Assembly: GCA_021785125.1 (NCBI GenBank)
Contig: JAJYGF010000022.1
Coordinates: 1-40,180 of the forward strand
DNA: 40,180 bases
Reading direction: 5' to 3'
Source of the DNA: a bacterium
Lineage (GTDB): Bacteria > Patescibacteriota > Minisyncoccia > Moranbacterales > UBA2206
Part shown: positions 1 through 7,354 of the stretch, piece by piece
Numbering within the stretch: the first letter of the stretch is position 1
Layout of the letters: every line of letters starts with the position of its first letter
Notes under the pieces: generated by a model
What the model was told of the DNA's origin: nothing
Database searches by the model: none
The model's input: only the letters and a program-made list of their open reading frames with translations
Made by a program: the position numbers and the translations under genes

Positions 1-291
1 TCTATTGCTAAATACATCAAAAAGATAAAATATTTTATCTTCTCTAGCTTTTAACAAGTTATGGATTTCCCCATATTTAAGACCTGCCTGATAAAATTCT
101 AGATGCAAAATTCTAATACTAGATTTTTTTTCAGCCAGAGAAAATTCAAATTCATGAAAAAATATACTTTCCTCATTATTAGAGTCAGGCTTGTTTAGCT
201 CAAGCATTTTAGAAAAAATAAATTCACCGCCCCTTATTTTATAAGCTGACCGTAAAATGTGGATAAATTTTTTATATTTTAAATTGTCCAT
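1..291 (-). CDS. Partial hypothetical protein, paralog of the partner protein at 1360-2256
   Basis: This is the N-terminal 97 codons of a gene that runs off the left edge. The ATG at 291 lies two bases after the stop of the radical SAM gene at 294-1391, so the two are very likely co-transcribed. The visible part starts MDNLKYKKFIHIL and has no signal peptide or membrane segment. By eye it aligns with the 298-residue protein at 1360-2256: both have an FEFSL stretch, then a basic segment, a conserved tyrosine, and an ending like KIFYLFDVF versus DIFLTF. I infer that it belongs to the same unrecognised family and is the second member of a duplicated radical SAM plus partner cassette. Its function is unknown and its C-terminus is not visible. 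Confidence 0.7.
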   Translation of the reverse strand, partial: MDNLKYKKFIHILRSAYKIRGGEFIFSKMLELNKPDSNNEESIFFHEFEFSLAEKKSSIRILHLEFYQAGLKYGEIHNLLKAREDKIFYLFDVFSNR

Positions 292-293
292 AG

Positions 294-1391
294 TTATTCA
301 AAAATGCTTTCAGCTGCTATTTTAGAATATTTTTTAAACATACTGCGGTTTTTAGATCTTTCCCTTATTTTTTCGGCCGTGTAGATTGAAGATAAATTAC
401 GGAAATGCAAAACATCATTAGCAAAATAATTATTAGAGCTATCATCATATCCACTCCAGCATGCCTGACATACTGGACTTCCATAAGAATGCAAGCAGGA
501 TGAATATTTTATGTTCATACCTCTACTAATATCTCCGACAAGATAGTTTATTTTGTTTCTCGAATTGATCAGAAAGGGAGAAAAAGACATTTCTCCGTCG
601 GGATAAATTTCGATATTTTCATAAATTGGACATGTCCTTCTATTCCCACTTAACCGATTATTCCGAAGCTCCCTATTGATAGAATTAAGAAAAATAAAAT
701 TTCCCGCCGGAATATTTTTATAGATATGATTGATAAACTTAGATAGATTCCTATAAAATAATTTTTTGTGTGTTTCTCGCCAAATAAATTTACTACTTTG
801 TATAGGCTCAACATTTATATTTTTAAAACCGCAACTGACCAAAAAATTCAAATTATTCAACATGACTCCAGCCGCATCAGGCAATACTCCAAATAATACG
901 CTGATATTCTGCTTTTTTGTCATTCCAATAGCCAATGGTATATTTTTAATCACTTTGTCGAAAGAACCAGCCTTATTCGAATAGACCCTAGCTCTATCAT
1001 GTATTTTTTTTGTACCATCCATGCTGATAGCTAATTTAACATCATATTTCTTAAAGAATTCCAACCTACTTTTGTTCAACAAAATAGCATTAGTACCTAC
1101 AGACACCATCACATTTTTCCTCAATTTTTTTCCTCTTTGCCTGTAAAATTTAATTATACTCTTGAGCAAAATCCAATGAATCAAAGGCTCTCCCCCATAA
1201 ATTATCAGTAACTTTTCTCTTCCGGGCGATTCCAACAAGAAGTTTACAGCCTTTTTAGCAGTGGCAAGCGACATAACCCTTTTATCCTTATCGACAAAAC
1301 AATACTTGCAATCCAAAACACATTCGGTCGTTATGGCAAGCCTTAAAGCATAAATTTCCTTATTGAATTTTTGTTTTTTTCGGTTTTCCAT
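294..1391 (-). CDS. Radical SAM/SPASM-like peptide-modifying enzyme (cassette B)
   Basis: The protein has 365 residues and is a radical SAM enzyme of the SPASM/Twitch type that modifies ribosomal peptides. The [4Fe-4S] motif CxxxCxxC is at residues 24-31 (CVLDCKYC) and a canonical GGEP is at 66-69. The C-terminal third has SPASM-like features: a cysteine before an IEIYPDGEMSF stretch, then YLVGDI, then CLHSYGSPVCQACW with closely spaced cysteines that could bind an auxiliary cluster. It overlaps the upstream partner gene (1360-2256) by 32 bases and is followed two bases later by a paralog of that partner, so translation is probably coupled. No precursor peptide gene is visible beside it. It is most similar in layout to the enzyme at 2231-3307. 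The enzyme class is clear; the substrate and the bond formed are unknown. Confidence 0.85.
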   Translation of the reverse strand: MENRKKQKFNKEIYALRLAITTECVLDCKYCFVDKDKRVMSLATAKKAVNFLLESPGREKLLIIYGGEPLIHWILLKSIIKFYRQRGKKLRKNVMVSVGTNAILLNKSRLEFFKKYDVKLAISMDGTKKIHDRARVYSNKAGSFDKVIKNIPLAIGMTKKQNISVLFGVLPDAAGVMLNNLNFLVSCGFKNINVEPIQSSKFIWRETHKKLFYRNLSKFINHIYKNIPAGNFIFLNSINRELRNNRLSGNRRTCPIYENIEIYPDGEMSFSPFLINSRNKINYLVGDISRGMNIKYSSCLHSYGSPVCQACWSGYDDSSNNYFANDVLHFRNLSSIYTAEKIRERSKNRSMFKKYSKIAAESIFE

Positions 1392-2256
1392 AAGTCAAAA
1401 AAGTTATATAAAGAGATAATCTGTTTTTTTCCAGAGCTACCACCTCAATCTCTCCTTCAGTATTTTTTATTATAGTCCTGATCCTATCAAGTAGTACCTT
1501 ATTTTTGGTGACGGCTAGTAGTTCTGCAAGAAAATTTCTGCTTACCCTAGGATGGATTTCAATCTTTTTTGAGATAAAGCTTCCACCAGAATATCTTTCC
1601 ATGACATCAAAATAGTCCAGTCTATTTCTTTTGTACAGCCAATCAAATCTATTTCTTATTTCTTTTGTAAAATACATAGAAATAAAACGTTCATTGTTAT
1701 ATATATAATATATCTTATGACTAATTAGACTGCCGCTTGCATTGTAAATTAATCCCAGCATAGCTATTTTTTCTTCTTTAATATTTGGATCTATTTTTAA
1801 TATCTTTAAGATTGTTCCCACGAAATTATTGGCCAATGATTCATCCTTAAGATTGAGATTAAAAAAATTTAGATATAGTTTGAAAAAAATATTCCCTTGC
1901 TTAATTTCAAAACCGATTGTCAGGGGAAATTTCAATGATTTAATACCCTTGAGAATGATTAAAACATTTTTTAATTCTGACTCCTCCGAGAAGGTTAGAA
2001 AAATATCCTCGAGCAGACTTATCCTTCTTAAAAAACTAGCTCTATTTTCATGATAACTATCATAATTCACAAACCTCAGGGTCTTTTTTAATTTCTTATT
2101 TTCTATTTGCAATGAAAATTCGAATCTTGTTTTTTCATCTTTATCGCTTATGCTTATTAAATTCAAAATCAAATCAACCTTGGATCTATTCTCTGGATCT
2201 AAACTAACTTCATTAAATAACTTATTAAAATTATTTTTTAATTTCTGAAGTGACAT
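1360..2256 (-). CDS. Unrecognised partner protein of the radical SAM cassette
   Basis: This 298-residue protein is not one I recognise. It has no signal peptide, membrane helix or cysteine cluster, so it is probably cytoplasmic. It is rich in Lys, Ile, Phe and Asn. From about residue 100 it has alternating hydrophobic stretches that look like beta strands (for example near TIGFEIKQGN, FFKLYLNF, AMLGLIYN, KIYYIYNN). The gene overlaps the stop of the upstream radical SAM gene by 26 bases and the start of the next one by 32 bases, so it sits between two radical SAM enzymes in one transcript. A truncated paralog follows the second enzyme. The strand pattern vaguely recalls PT-barrel prenyltransferases, but no diagnostic motif supports that. 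It could equally be a recognition or scaffold protein. Confidence 0.75.
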   Translation of the reverse strand: MSLQKLKNNFNKLFNEVSLDPENRSKVDLILNLISISDKDEKTRFEFSLQIENKKLKKTLRFVNYDSYHENRASFLRRISLLEDIFLTFSEESELKNVLIILKGIKSLKFPLTIGFEIKQGNIFFKLYLNFFNLNLKDESLANNFVGTILKILKIDPNIKEEKIAMLGLIYNASGSLISHKIYYIYNNERFISMYFTKEIRNRFDWLYKRNRLDYFDVMERYSGGSFISKKIEIHPRVSRNFLAELLAVTKNKVLLDRIRTIIKNTEGEIEVVALEKNRLSLYITFLTYGKPKKTKIQ

Positions 2257-3307
2257 ACTCCGAGACTTTTAGCCAAATTTTAAATAATTCTCTATACATC
2301 TCTAGCGGCCTATTGGTATCTCCACCGATAAGATAATTCCAAGCAAAACAACTCATATTCGGATTGATTCCTTGAAACTTAGCCAGGATTTCTGGATTAC
2401 CTATGCCATTTTCTATGTTTCCACATATCAAATCATCCTTCTTATTGTAACGGACCGAACTTAAGAAATAACACGGATAGATGTCTCCGTTCTGCGCAAT
2501 ATTAATATTTGTTCCACCTCCACAGCAGGACTGCGCCATCGTGTTTTGTTGTTCGACCAGATTCAAAAAAGTGAAGTTCATAGGAAAACATTCGGAACTA
2601 CATATATTTATCAGCTTGTTTTTTCTGAAATTAGCTATAAAAATATCAGCAACTTGGAATAATTGATTCTCAAACATAGAATAGTTTTTTCGCTGCCATT
2701 GTCCACGATCGACAACTGGACTAACATTTATCCTGGTTTTATAGGCCAATCCTTTATTAATTACATATTGGATGGTTTTGCTCAAGAATGGAAGAGTCTC
2801 GGGGGTAATGGTTACTCTTATTTCTATATGTTTATTAAAATTTTTTCTTAGTAAATCCAGTTTTTTATCTAATATCTCGAAGGTTCCTTTGTTTTGTTCA
2901 TATACTCTATTGACATTCTGCGCTTCCTTTATTCCATCTACACTAATCATAGGTACGACATTGTGCTTACTGAAAAATTTCAAAATTCGCTTGTCCAAAA
3001 GCAAAGAGTTTGTCCCAAGATCAAACCTCCTTACTCCCATTTTTTCAGAATACCTTATAACAGATTTCACTAAATCCCATTCCATCAAAGATTCAGCTGT
3101 AACAAAGCTTACAATAACATCCTTATACCCTAAAGACACAGCAAAATCCACTGCTTTTTTAGCAGTGTCCAAAGACATTCTGCCCTTACCTTTATTGATA
3201 TAGCAATACTTGCAATGCAAATTACATTTGTCCGTTATATTTAAGGACAAATTAAGAAGGTCCTTTCTACCAGGGATAACTTTTTGCTGAGATTCATTTA
3301 AAAACAT
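2231..3307 (-). CDS. Radical SAM/SPASM-like enzyme with altered GGE motif (cassette A)
   Basis: The 358-residue protein has the radical SAM cluster motif at residues 28-35 (CNLHCKYC). Its C-terminal SPASM-like region contains two adjacent cysteines, an NINIAQNGDIYPC stretch and further cysteines. Where the family normally has GGEP, after a beta strand, this protein reads TAES (about residues 70-73): both glycines and the proline are gone and only the glutamate remains. That motif normally contacts the amino group of SAM, so binding or activity may be changed. The rest of the domain, including LGTNSLLL and SVDG, looks intact. It is the first gene of the second transcription unit, just downstream of a promoter-like sequence and the terminator of the HXS operon. 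The substrate is unknown, and no precursor lies within this unit. Confidence 0.85.
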   Translation of the reverse strand: MFLNESQQKVIPGRKDLLNLSLNITDKCNLHCKYCYINKGKGRMSLDTAKKAVDFAVSLGYKDVIVSFVTAESLMEWDLVKSVIRYSEKMGVRRFDLGTNSLLLDKRILKFFSKHNVVPMISVDGIKEAQNVNRVYEQNKGTFEILDKKLDLLRKNFNKHIEIRVTITPETLPFLSKTIQYVINKGLAYKTRINVSPVVDRGQWQRKNYSMFENQLFQVADIFIANFRKNKLINICSSECFPMNFTFLNLVEQQNTMAQSCCGGGTNINIAQNGDIYPCYFLSSVRYNKKDDLICGNIENGIGNPEILAKFQGINPNMSCFAWNYLIGGDTNRPLEMYRELFKIWLKVSEYVTSEIKK

Positions 3308-3314
3308 ATTGTTA

Positions 3315-3344
3315 ATTTTACCATAAAATCCGCCGTTTTGTCAG
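3315..3344 (-). promoter_or_regulatory. Promoter of the second radical SAM unit, possibly leaderless
   Basis: On the minus strand a CTGACA at 3339-3344 is followed after 18 bases by TAAAAT at 3315-3320. The ATG of the radical SAM gene begins only seven bases past the -10 box, so transcription would start at or next to the start codon. No Shine-Dalgarno sequence is present. The box matches are seen directly; promoter function and leaderless initiation are inferred. Confidence 0.45.
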
Positions 3345-3346
3345 AA

Positions 3347-3374
3347 TCAAAAAAACCGGCAGAAACCGGTTTTT
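3347..3374 (-). terminator. Rho-independent terminator of the HXS operon
   Basis: On the minus strand, just after the stop of the Cys-rich gene, the arms AACCGG and CCGGTT form a hairpin followed by a run of T residues. It separates the HXS unit from the downstream radical SAM unit. The opposite strand also carries T residues, so it may act in both directions. Confidence 0.75.
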
Positions 3375-3384
3375 CTGATTTTAT

Positions 3385-4332
3385 TTACTTGAATTGATCC
3401 TTACACTGCTGGTAATGAACTCTATTCGCAGAGTCCTTTTGGGGTATTTTTTCACAAATAGACGGATCGTTCTGCATCTTTGCCAATTCTGAAGCATACA
3501 TCTCATAGCATGCATTATTCTTGTAAAATTCATTCAGTTCATTTTCTGGATCTTTTACAGTGGCCATTTGACAAAAAAGATTGGTAAGCCCATCAGTCGA
3601 ATTGGTTTGTAAGCATTCATTAGAATTTTTATCTACAATAGCCTTTACAAACTCCACACTTTCTTTACAAAGACTTTGCGCTTCGCTAGCTGAAATTTGA
3701 CCACAGTCCTCAATAACACCTTGGTCCTTGGAAGAACCACCATTTGTAGATATGCATGCTCCGATACTATCGTAATTACTTGTTAATTTTTGACATATGC
3801 TATCATCTCTCGTAGCTGAACCTATGCATATATTATTTTTTAGCTCATCCTTTATATTGCATAAAGAACTGTCTTTTTTAACTGTCGCCAAACAAATAAT
3901 TCCATCATCGGCATTTATTTTTGCAATTTTATCGCAATATTTATCATTATTTTCCGCAATTGCGGTTATCCCATATAAAGTTTTAAAGCAGTAATTTTTA
4001 TCTTGATCATTTGAAAGTTCATCACAGCTTTGAATATTCTTATCAGCAATAGCTTGTGCAATAAAATAAAAGATGCTGTTTTCATAATCGCTAAGAGTAA
4101 CACTGGAATCATATTGTTTTTGCCCTATGTCTTTCTGACAATTTTCCAGAGAAGCTACTATTTCTTTATCCACATTGCTAAGTTTTTTTGTTTGCTCTTG
4201 ACCAGTTTGCTTAATTTGATTAGTTGGACTTTCCAATTTTACATGATGCAACTTATAGCTGCCCACAACAATAACAATTAGGATTATTGTAATAATTGCT
4301 GCTATTATTAGTATTTTTTTTGTTTTCTCCAT
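3385..4332 (-). CDS. Membrane-anchored Cys-rich repeat protein of the HXS operon
   Basis: The 315-residue protein has a short Lys-rich N-terminus, one strong hydrophobic segment at residues 7-24 and a long hydrophilic remainder that should lie outside the membrane. The outer part has 16 cysteines (65, 103, 115, 133, 147, 158, 169, 180, 193, 210, 222, 240, 254, 275, 293, 310), spaced 10-38 residues apart. They form degenerate repeats of the type D-x-x-x-C-x-x-L/I ... C ... A ... D. Similar Cys-repeat proteins of unknown function are known to me from CPR bacteria and archaea. It is the last gene before the terminator and starts ten bases after the precursor gene. Possible roles are binding, exporting or displaying the mature peptide, or disulfide bonding with it. 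I cannot assign a function. Confidence 0.8.
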   Translation of the reverse strand: MEKTKKILIIAAIITIILIVIVVGSYKLHHVKLESPTNQIKQTGQEQTKKLSNVDKEIVASLENCQKDIGQKQYDSSVTLSDYENSIFYFIAQAIADKNIQSCDELSNDQDKNYCFKTLYGITAIAENNDKYCDKIAKINADDGIICLATVKKDSSLCNIKDELKNNICIGSATRDDSICQKLTSNYDSIGACISTNGGSSKDQGVIEDCGQISASEAQSLCKESVEFVKAIVDKNSNECLQTNSTDGLTNLFCQMATVKDPENELNEFYKNNACYEMYASELAKMQNDPSICEKIPQKDSANRVHYQQCKDQFK

Positions 4333-4342
4333 TTTTTTTATT

Positions 4343-4573
4343 TTAGCACCAACCTCCTACGGAATGCGAACCATGGGAACCATGGGAACCATGGGAAGTA
4401 TGGGTGCAATTAGCATTTGCATCGCCTGGTTTTATCAATCCATTCATAGCCCCGGTTATTGCTGCTAGTGTTATACCGAACTTGATCGCATTTTTTTCAA
4501 TTATTTTTCCCTCCTCGCTTGATAAAAATGCTTTGAGTTCTTTTTTAATCTGAGGAAAATCTGTTTTTTTCAT
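4343..4573 (-). CDS. HXS-type RiPP precursor peptide with His-Gly-Ser repeat core
   Basis: The 76-residue peptide has a charged leader (MKKTDFPQIKKELKAFLSSE and onward, with the SSEEGK stretch that I recall from HXS leaders), a hydrophobic helix at about 30-48 and a short Cys-flanked core. From residue 56 the core reads C-T-HTS-HGS-HGS-HGS-HS-VGGWC: four His-Xaa-Ser triplets plus a fifth His-Ser, with cysteines at 56 and 76. This matches the His-Xaa-Ser repeats of HxsA-family substrates, though it is far smaller than many. The gene lies ten bases downstream of a radical SAM/SPASM gene in the same operon as HxsB and HxsD. The hydrophobic segment and the ANAN before the core suggest export and cleavage there. 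No clear Shine-Dalgarno sequence precedes the ATG. Identification as the substrate is inferred from repeat and context. Confidence 0.85.
   Translation of the reverse strand: MKKTDFPQIKKELKAFLSSEEGKIIEKNAIKFGITLAAITGAMNGLIKPGDANANCTHTSHGSHGSHGSHSVGGWC
4371..4397 (-). repeat. Three perfect 9-bp repeats encoding His-Gly-Ser
   Basis: CCATGGGAA occurs three times in tandem without a mismatch (4371-4379, 4380-4388, 4389-4397) and is flanked by diverged copies. The unit length is exactly three codons, so gain or loss of units would lengthen or shorten the peptide core without shifting the frame. Confidence 0.9.
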
Positions 4574-4583
4574 TTTTATTTAT

Positions 4584-5696
4584 TTAAAATTTATATAAAT
4601 TTATAAAGCTTGGATTATATTTCAAATCTTTTTTCAATTTCAAAAAATTTTTGATATATGCCTTAGAAATTGAACAGAATGAATCAAAATAATCTCCGCC
4701 ATTCTCTTTAAAATAAATTTGATTGCCCAAGGGACAGAAACAATAATCTTTATAAGAACATTCTAGACATTTTTGGCCTACAGTTTCAAAAAAACCCTTT
4801 CTCAATCTATTCAAAATCCGCTTTCTTTTTTCATCATTTATCTTTTCAACATCCATCTTGCCTACTAAATACTTTTCCTTTGTTTTTCCATTCAAAGAAA
4901 GCGCCTTGTCACAAACATAAAATCCGCCCTGCGGTCCAACATTGATTTTTCCGCAATTATTCATTCTTCCCAGGCCTATATCATTTGTAAATGAATCCAA
5001 TAGAGAATTTTTAAATGATTTTTTATTTTTTAAAGTTGTTTTATAAAATTTGGAAAATTCAGCCAATGATTTTTCAAAATTCTTTATTTGTTTAGGAGTC
5101 CATGTAGCATAAAGATCCGGATAAAATTCAATGTAATAAAAATCCTCGGCCTGTAATCTTTTTATATTTTTCAAAAGCTCACTTGCCGATTCAGGCACAA
5201 CGACCATCGAGGCCGCCAATTTAAGATCGTGTCTATCTATATTATGCAAATTTTCCATCACTCTGTCAAAGCTGGATGCGCCTTTTTTTTGCACAAATGG
5301 CCTGTTGGCATCGTGTGTCTTGCGATCACCATCAAGGCTGATTTTTACTATAAACTTATTTTTTCTAAAAAAATCAACCTTATCTTGATCAAGCAACGTC
5401 CCATTAGTCACAATTGACACATCCAGCACGATTTTCTTTTCATCAGCTTTTTGCCTGGCGTATGAATATACTTCTTTAATCAGATCAAATTCTATCGTCG
5501 GCTCACCTCCGCTGAAGGCTATCGTTTTTTTCTTCCCCGGGTATTTAAAAAGAGCATCGATGGATTTTTTTATCTGCTCCAAGCTCAAGGTCTTTTTGCC
5601 AATTTCTTTTTTGCTGACGAAGCAATATTTGCAATTCAAATTGCATTTTCCGGTCAGGAAAAGATTCAGAGATTGGGGATAGTCCTTTTTATCCAT
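4584..5696 (-). CDS. Second radical SAM/SPASM maturase of the HXS operon
   Basis: The 370-residue protein has CxxxCxxC at residues 18-25 (CNLNCKYC), GGEP at 63-66 and a full SPASM-like C-terminus: NCGKINVGPQGGFYVC, then CLECSYKDYCFCPLGN. This predicts a SAM-cleaving cluster plus one or two auxiliary clusters for peptide cross-linking or epimerisation. It lies seven bases after hxsB and ten bases before the precursor gene. In the classical HXS system the second enzyme is HxsC, which as I recall carries a CLMCSQPP-like cluster motif. That is absent here, so this looks like a replacement rather than an orthologue. A generic anSME-like or SPASM maturase that acts on the same precursor is the most likely role. 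Direct proof of pairing is lacking. Confidence 0.87.
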   Translation of the reverse strand: MDKKDYPQSLNLFLTGKCNLNCKYCFVSKKEIGKKTLSLEQIKKSIDALFKYPGKKKTIAFSGGEPTIEFDLIKEVYSYARQKADEKKIVLDVSIVTNGTLLDQDKVDFFRKNKFIVKISLDGDRKTHDANRPFVQKKGASSFDRVMENLHNIDRHDLKLAASMVVVPESASELLKNIKRLQAEDFYYIEFYPDLYATWTPKQIKNFEKSLAEFSKFYKTTLKNKKSFKNSLLDSFTNDIGLGRMNNCGKINVGPQGGFYVCDKALSLNGKTKEKYLVGKMDVEKINDEKRKRILNRLRKGFFETVGQKCLECSYKDYCFCPLGNQIYFKENGGDYFDSFCSISKAYIKNFLKLKKDLKYNPSFINLYKF

Positions 5697-5703
5697 TACG
5701 TTG

Positions 5704-7140
5704 TTATAGCCAGCTTTCCAAGATCGGTCTTACTCTTTTATCATTTATCTTCGCAAATAAATAATCCAGAATGGCCTTATTTATCTTGCACTTATCCGTA
5801 TTTGTAATTTGCGGAAAAATCGTGCCGTATTCTATGTAGTTAGTCAAAGGGCAGATGCCGCAATATGGCTTGTAGACGCAATCCAAACATCCTGCCTGAT
5901 TATCCAAGCAGGAGGCAAGCCCCATGATCTTGACGGTCTCATTATTGAGCATCCTGTCGTAATCATTTTCAAAGACGTTGCCCAATCTAAAGTTACTATG
6001 CCCCATGCGCTCAGCCATCCTTCCTTCATCGCAAGTATAAACGATGCCGTTGTAATCATACGCCATCTGTCCGATTCCCGCGCCGCACGGGGATCGCATT
6101 TCTAAATAATTCGGATCTTTCTTTTTCAATATCTTTCTCAGTAGATAAAAAGTATTTATCTCTTTGAAAAATTGGCCTTTCAAATTCAGCTCCAGGATAT
6201 AGTCCATGGATCTTTTATAGAATCTTATGAATTCTTCCGCGCCATACCCAATGATTCCCGCCGTCTGCCTTTCGAGTCCCAATGGACTGAGCGGACGCAA
6301 GAATATTCCGTCCAAACCCAACCGCTTATATTCATCGATAATCTCTTTGTACTTATTCAAAGAAAATCTGGTCGTGGTCAAAATACCATGGATAGGAAAA
6401 ATTGTTTTGCCTTTTTCTTTCTTTCTTTTTTCGGCCATGGACTTTTGGATCTTTTTTATTTGGGCTGTTACCAACTCATGGCTGTCACCTTCGGCAAAGA
6501 TCCTGTTTTTATTATGCACGTCGGCTGGACCGTCAAAAGAAGTTGAAATTTCCACATCTTCTTCCAACAAAAACTTCAACTTCTCACCATCCATAAGGGT
6601 CAGATTCGAAACAAGACTAATTAGGAGATTTTTTTTCTTCGTCTCATTCAGGCCTTTGGCATATTTAACGATGTATTTCAATACCTTCCAGTTCAACAAA
6701 GGCTCCCCGCCTTGAAATTCGATCCGTATATTATTGGACGGTGATTTAAAAATCGTATCCACCACCTTTTTGGCGGTCATTTCCGTCATGTCGGTTCCAG
6801 ACACATCCTTAGCAACCGGACTAACCTGGCAATACAAGCAGCGATGATTGCAACGCAGAGTCAGAACGATGATATGCAAGCTCGGCCCTTGCAAGAAAGA
6901 TTTATTAAATCTCAGATATTTATCGATCAATTCCGGATAATTTTTCTTGTTTCTGATAAAAAATTTTTTCTCCAATTCAGCAAACACATGGCTTTCGGCA
7001 GACAACTTCCCATTCTTAAAATCAGCAAAGTCTTTTTCCGAAGCATACATCCATTCGCCGAAATCATTCGTCAAAAGATATTTGCCCTTTATTTTTTTAA
7101 AATTAAATTTTGCCGGTTTAAACGGATTAGATTTGCTCAT
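5704..7140 (-). CDS. hxsB: His-Xaa-Ser system radical SAM maturase HxsB
   Basis: The 478-residue protein matches the HxsB layout. An N-terminal domain (about 1-85) contains YLLTNDFGEW and serves as a leader-binding-like region. Then follow SLHIIVLTLRCNHRCLYCQVSP with the cluster cysteines at 97, 101 and 104, GGEP at 144-147, the STSFDGPADVHNKNR stretch and FLRPLSP. The C-terminal SPASM region includes SPCGAGIGQMAYDYNG, CLDCVYKPYCGICP and more cysteines. I recognise these motifs from the HxsB family (radical SAM paired maturase). It overlaps the upstream HxsD-like gene by 14 bases and precedes another radical SAM gene by seven, so it belongs to the HXS operon. The GC content looks higher than in the genes to its left. 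The chemistry on the HXS core is not established from the sequence. Confidence 0.92.
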   Translation of the reverse strand: MSKSNPFKPAKFNFKKIKGKYLLTNDFGEWMYASEKDFADFKNGKLSAESHVFAELEKKFFIRNKKNYPELIDKYLRFNKSFLQGPSLHIIVLTLRCNHRCLYCQVSPVAKDVSGTDMTEMTAKKVVDTIFKSPSNNIRIEFQGGEPLLNWKVLKYIVKYAKGLNETKKKNLLISLVSNLTLMDGEKLKFLLEEDVEISTSFDGPADVHNKNRIFAEGDSHELVTAQIKKIQKSMAEKRKKEKGKTIFPIHGILTTTRFSLNKYKEIIDEYKRLGLDGIFLRPLSPLGLERQTAGIIGYGAEEFIRFYKRSMDYILELNLKGQFFKEINTFYLLRKILKKKDPNYLEMRSPCGAGIGQMAYDYNGIVYTCDEGRMAERMGHSNFRLGNVFENDYDRMLNNETVKIMGLASCLDNQAGCLDCVYKPYCGICPLTNYIEYGTIFPQITNTDKCKINKAILDYLFAKINDKRVRPILESWL

Positions 7141-7354
7141 TTATGCATAAAGATAACAAGTAATTAGAAAATTCATTTGCGAAAGCGTCCGGGTTAAAAA
7201 CATCCATTGCTAAAATTTCCGAATGATTCATTTTTGCCTTTACTGTAAATTTTGCCAGGCCGGCATAATCCCTTATCGCCCTTTTGATGTTTTTGGCCGG
7301 ATAAATCCTGTTATTGAATTCCAGCACGATCTTATTTTTTTCGTTTTTTTGCAT
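7127..7354 (-). CDS. Short HxsD-like protein
   Basis: This 75-residue protein follows the longer HxsD and overlaps it by 23 bases; it also overlaps hxsB by 14. Its pattern resembles the longer protein: a beta strand (IVLEFN), then RIYP, a helix with A and Y, two strands, and a closing NEFSNYLLSL that matches the NELL part of HxsD. It lacks the long C-terminal tail. HxsD is a small accessory protein of HXS systems, probably a leader or enzyme-binding partner. Two such proteins in tandem suggest a heteromeric pair. Homology is judged by eye and is weaker than for the first copy. The translational overlaps make co-expression with hxsB very likely. Confidence 0.72.
   Translation of the reverse strand: MQKNEKNKIVLEFNNRIYPAKNIKRAIRDYAGLAKFTVKAKMNHSEILAMDVFNPDAFANEFSNYLLSLCINEQI

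Noticed and set aside
4364-4400. CRISPR-like or satellite array
   Set aside because: The 9-bp units are contiguous, in frame with the precursor gene and have no spacers.
5809-6715. Several open frames of 98-162 codons on the plus strand across hxsB
   Set aside because: They lie antisense to a clear radical SAM enzyme, lack recognisable motifs and follow from the base composition of the real gene.
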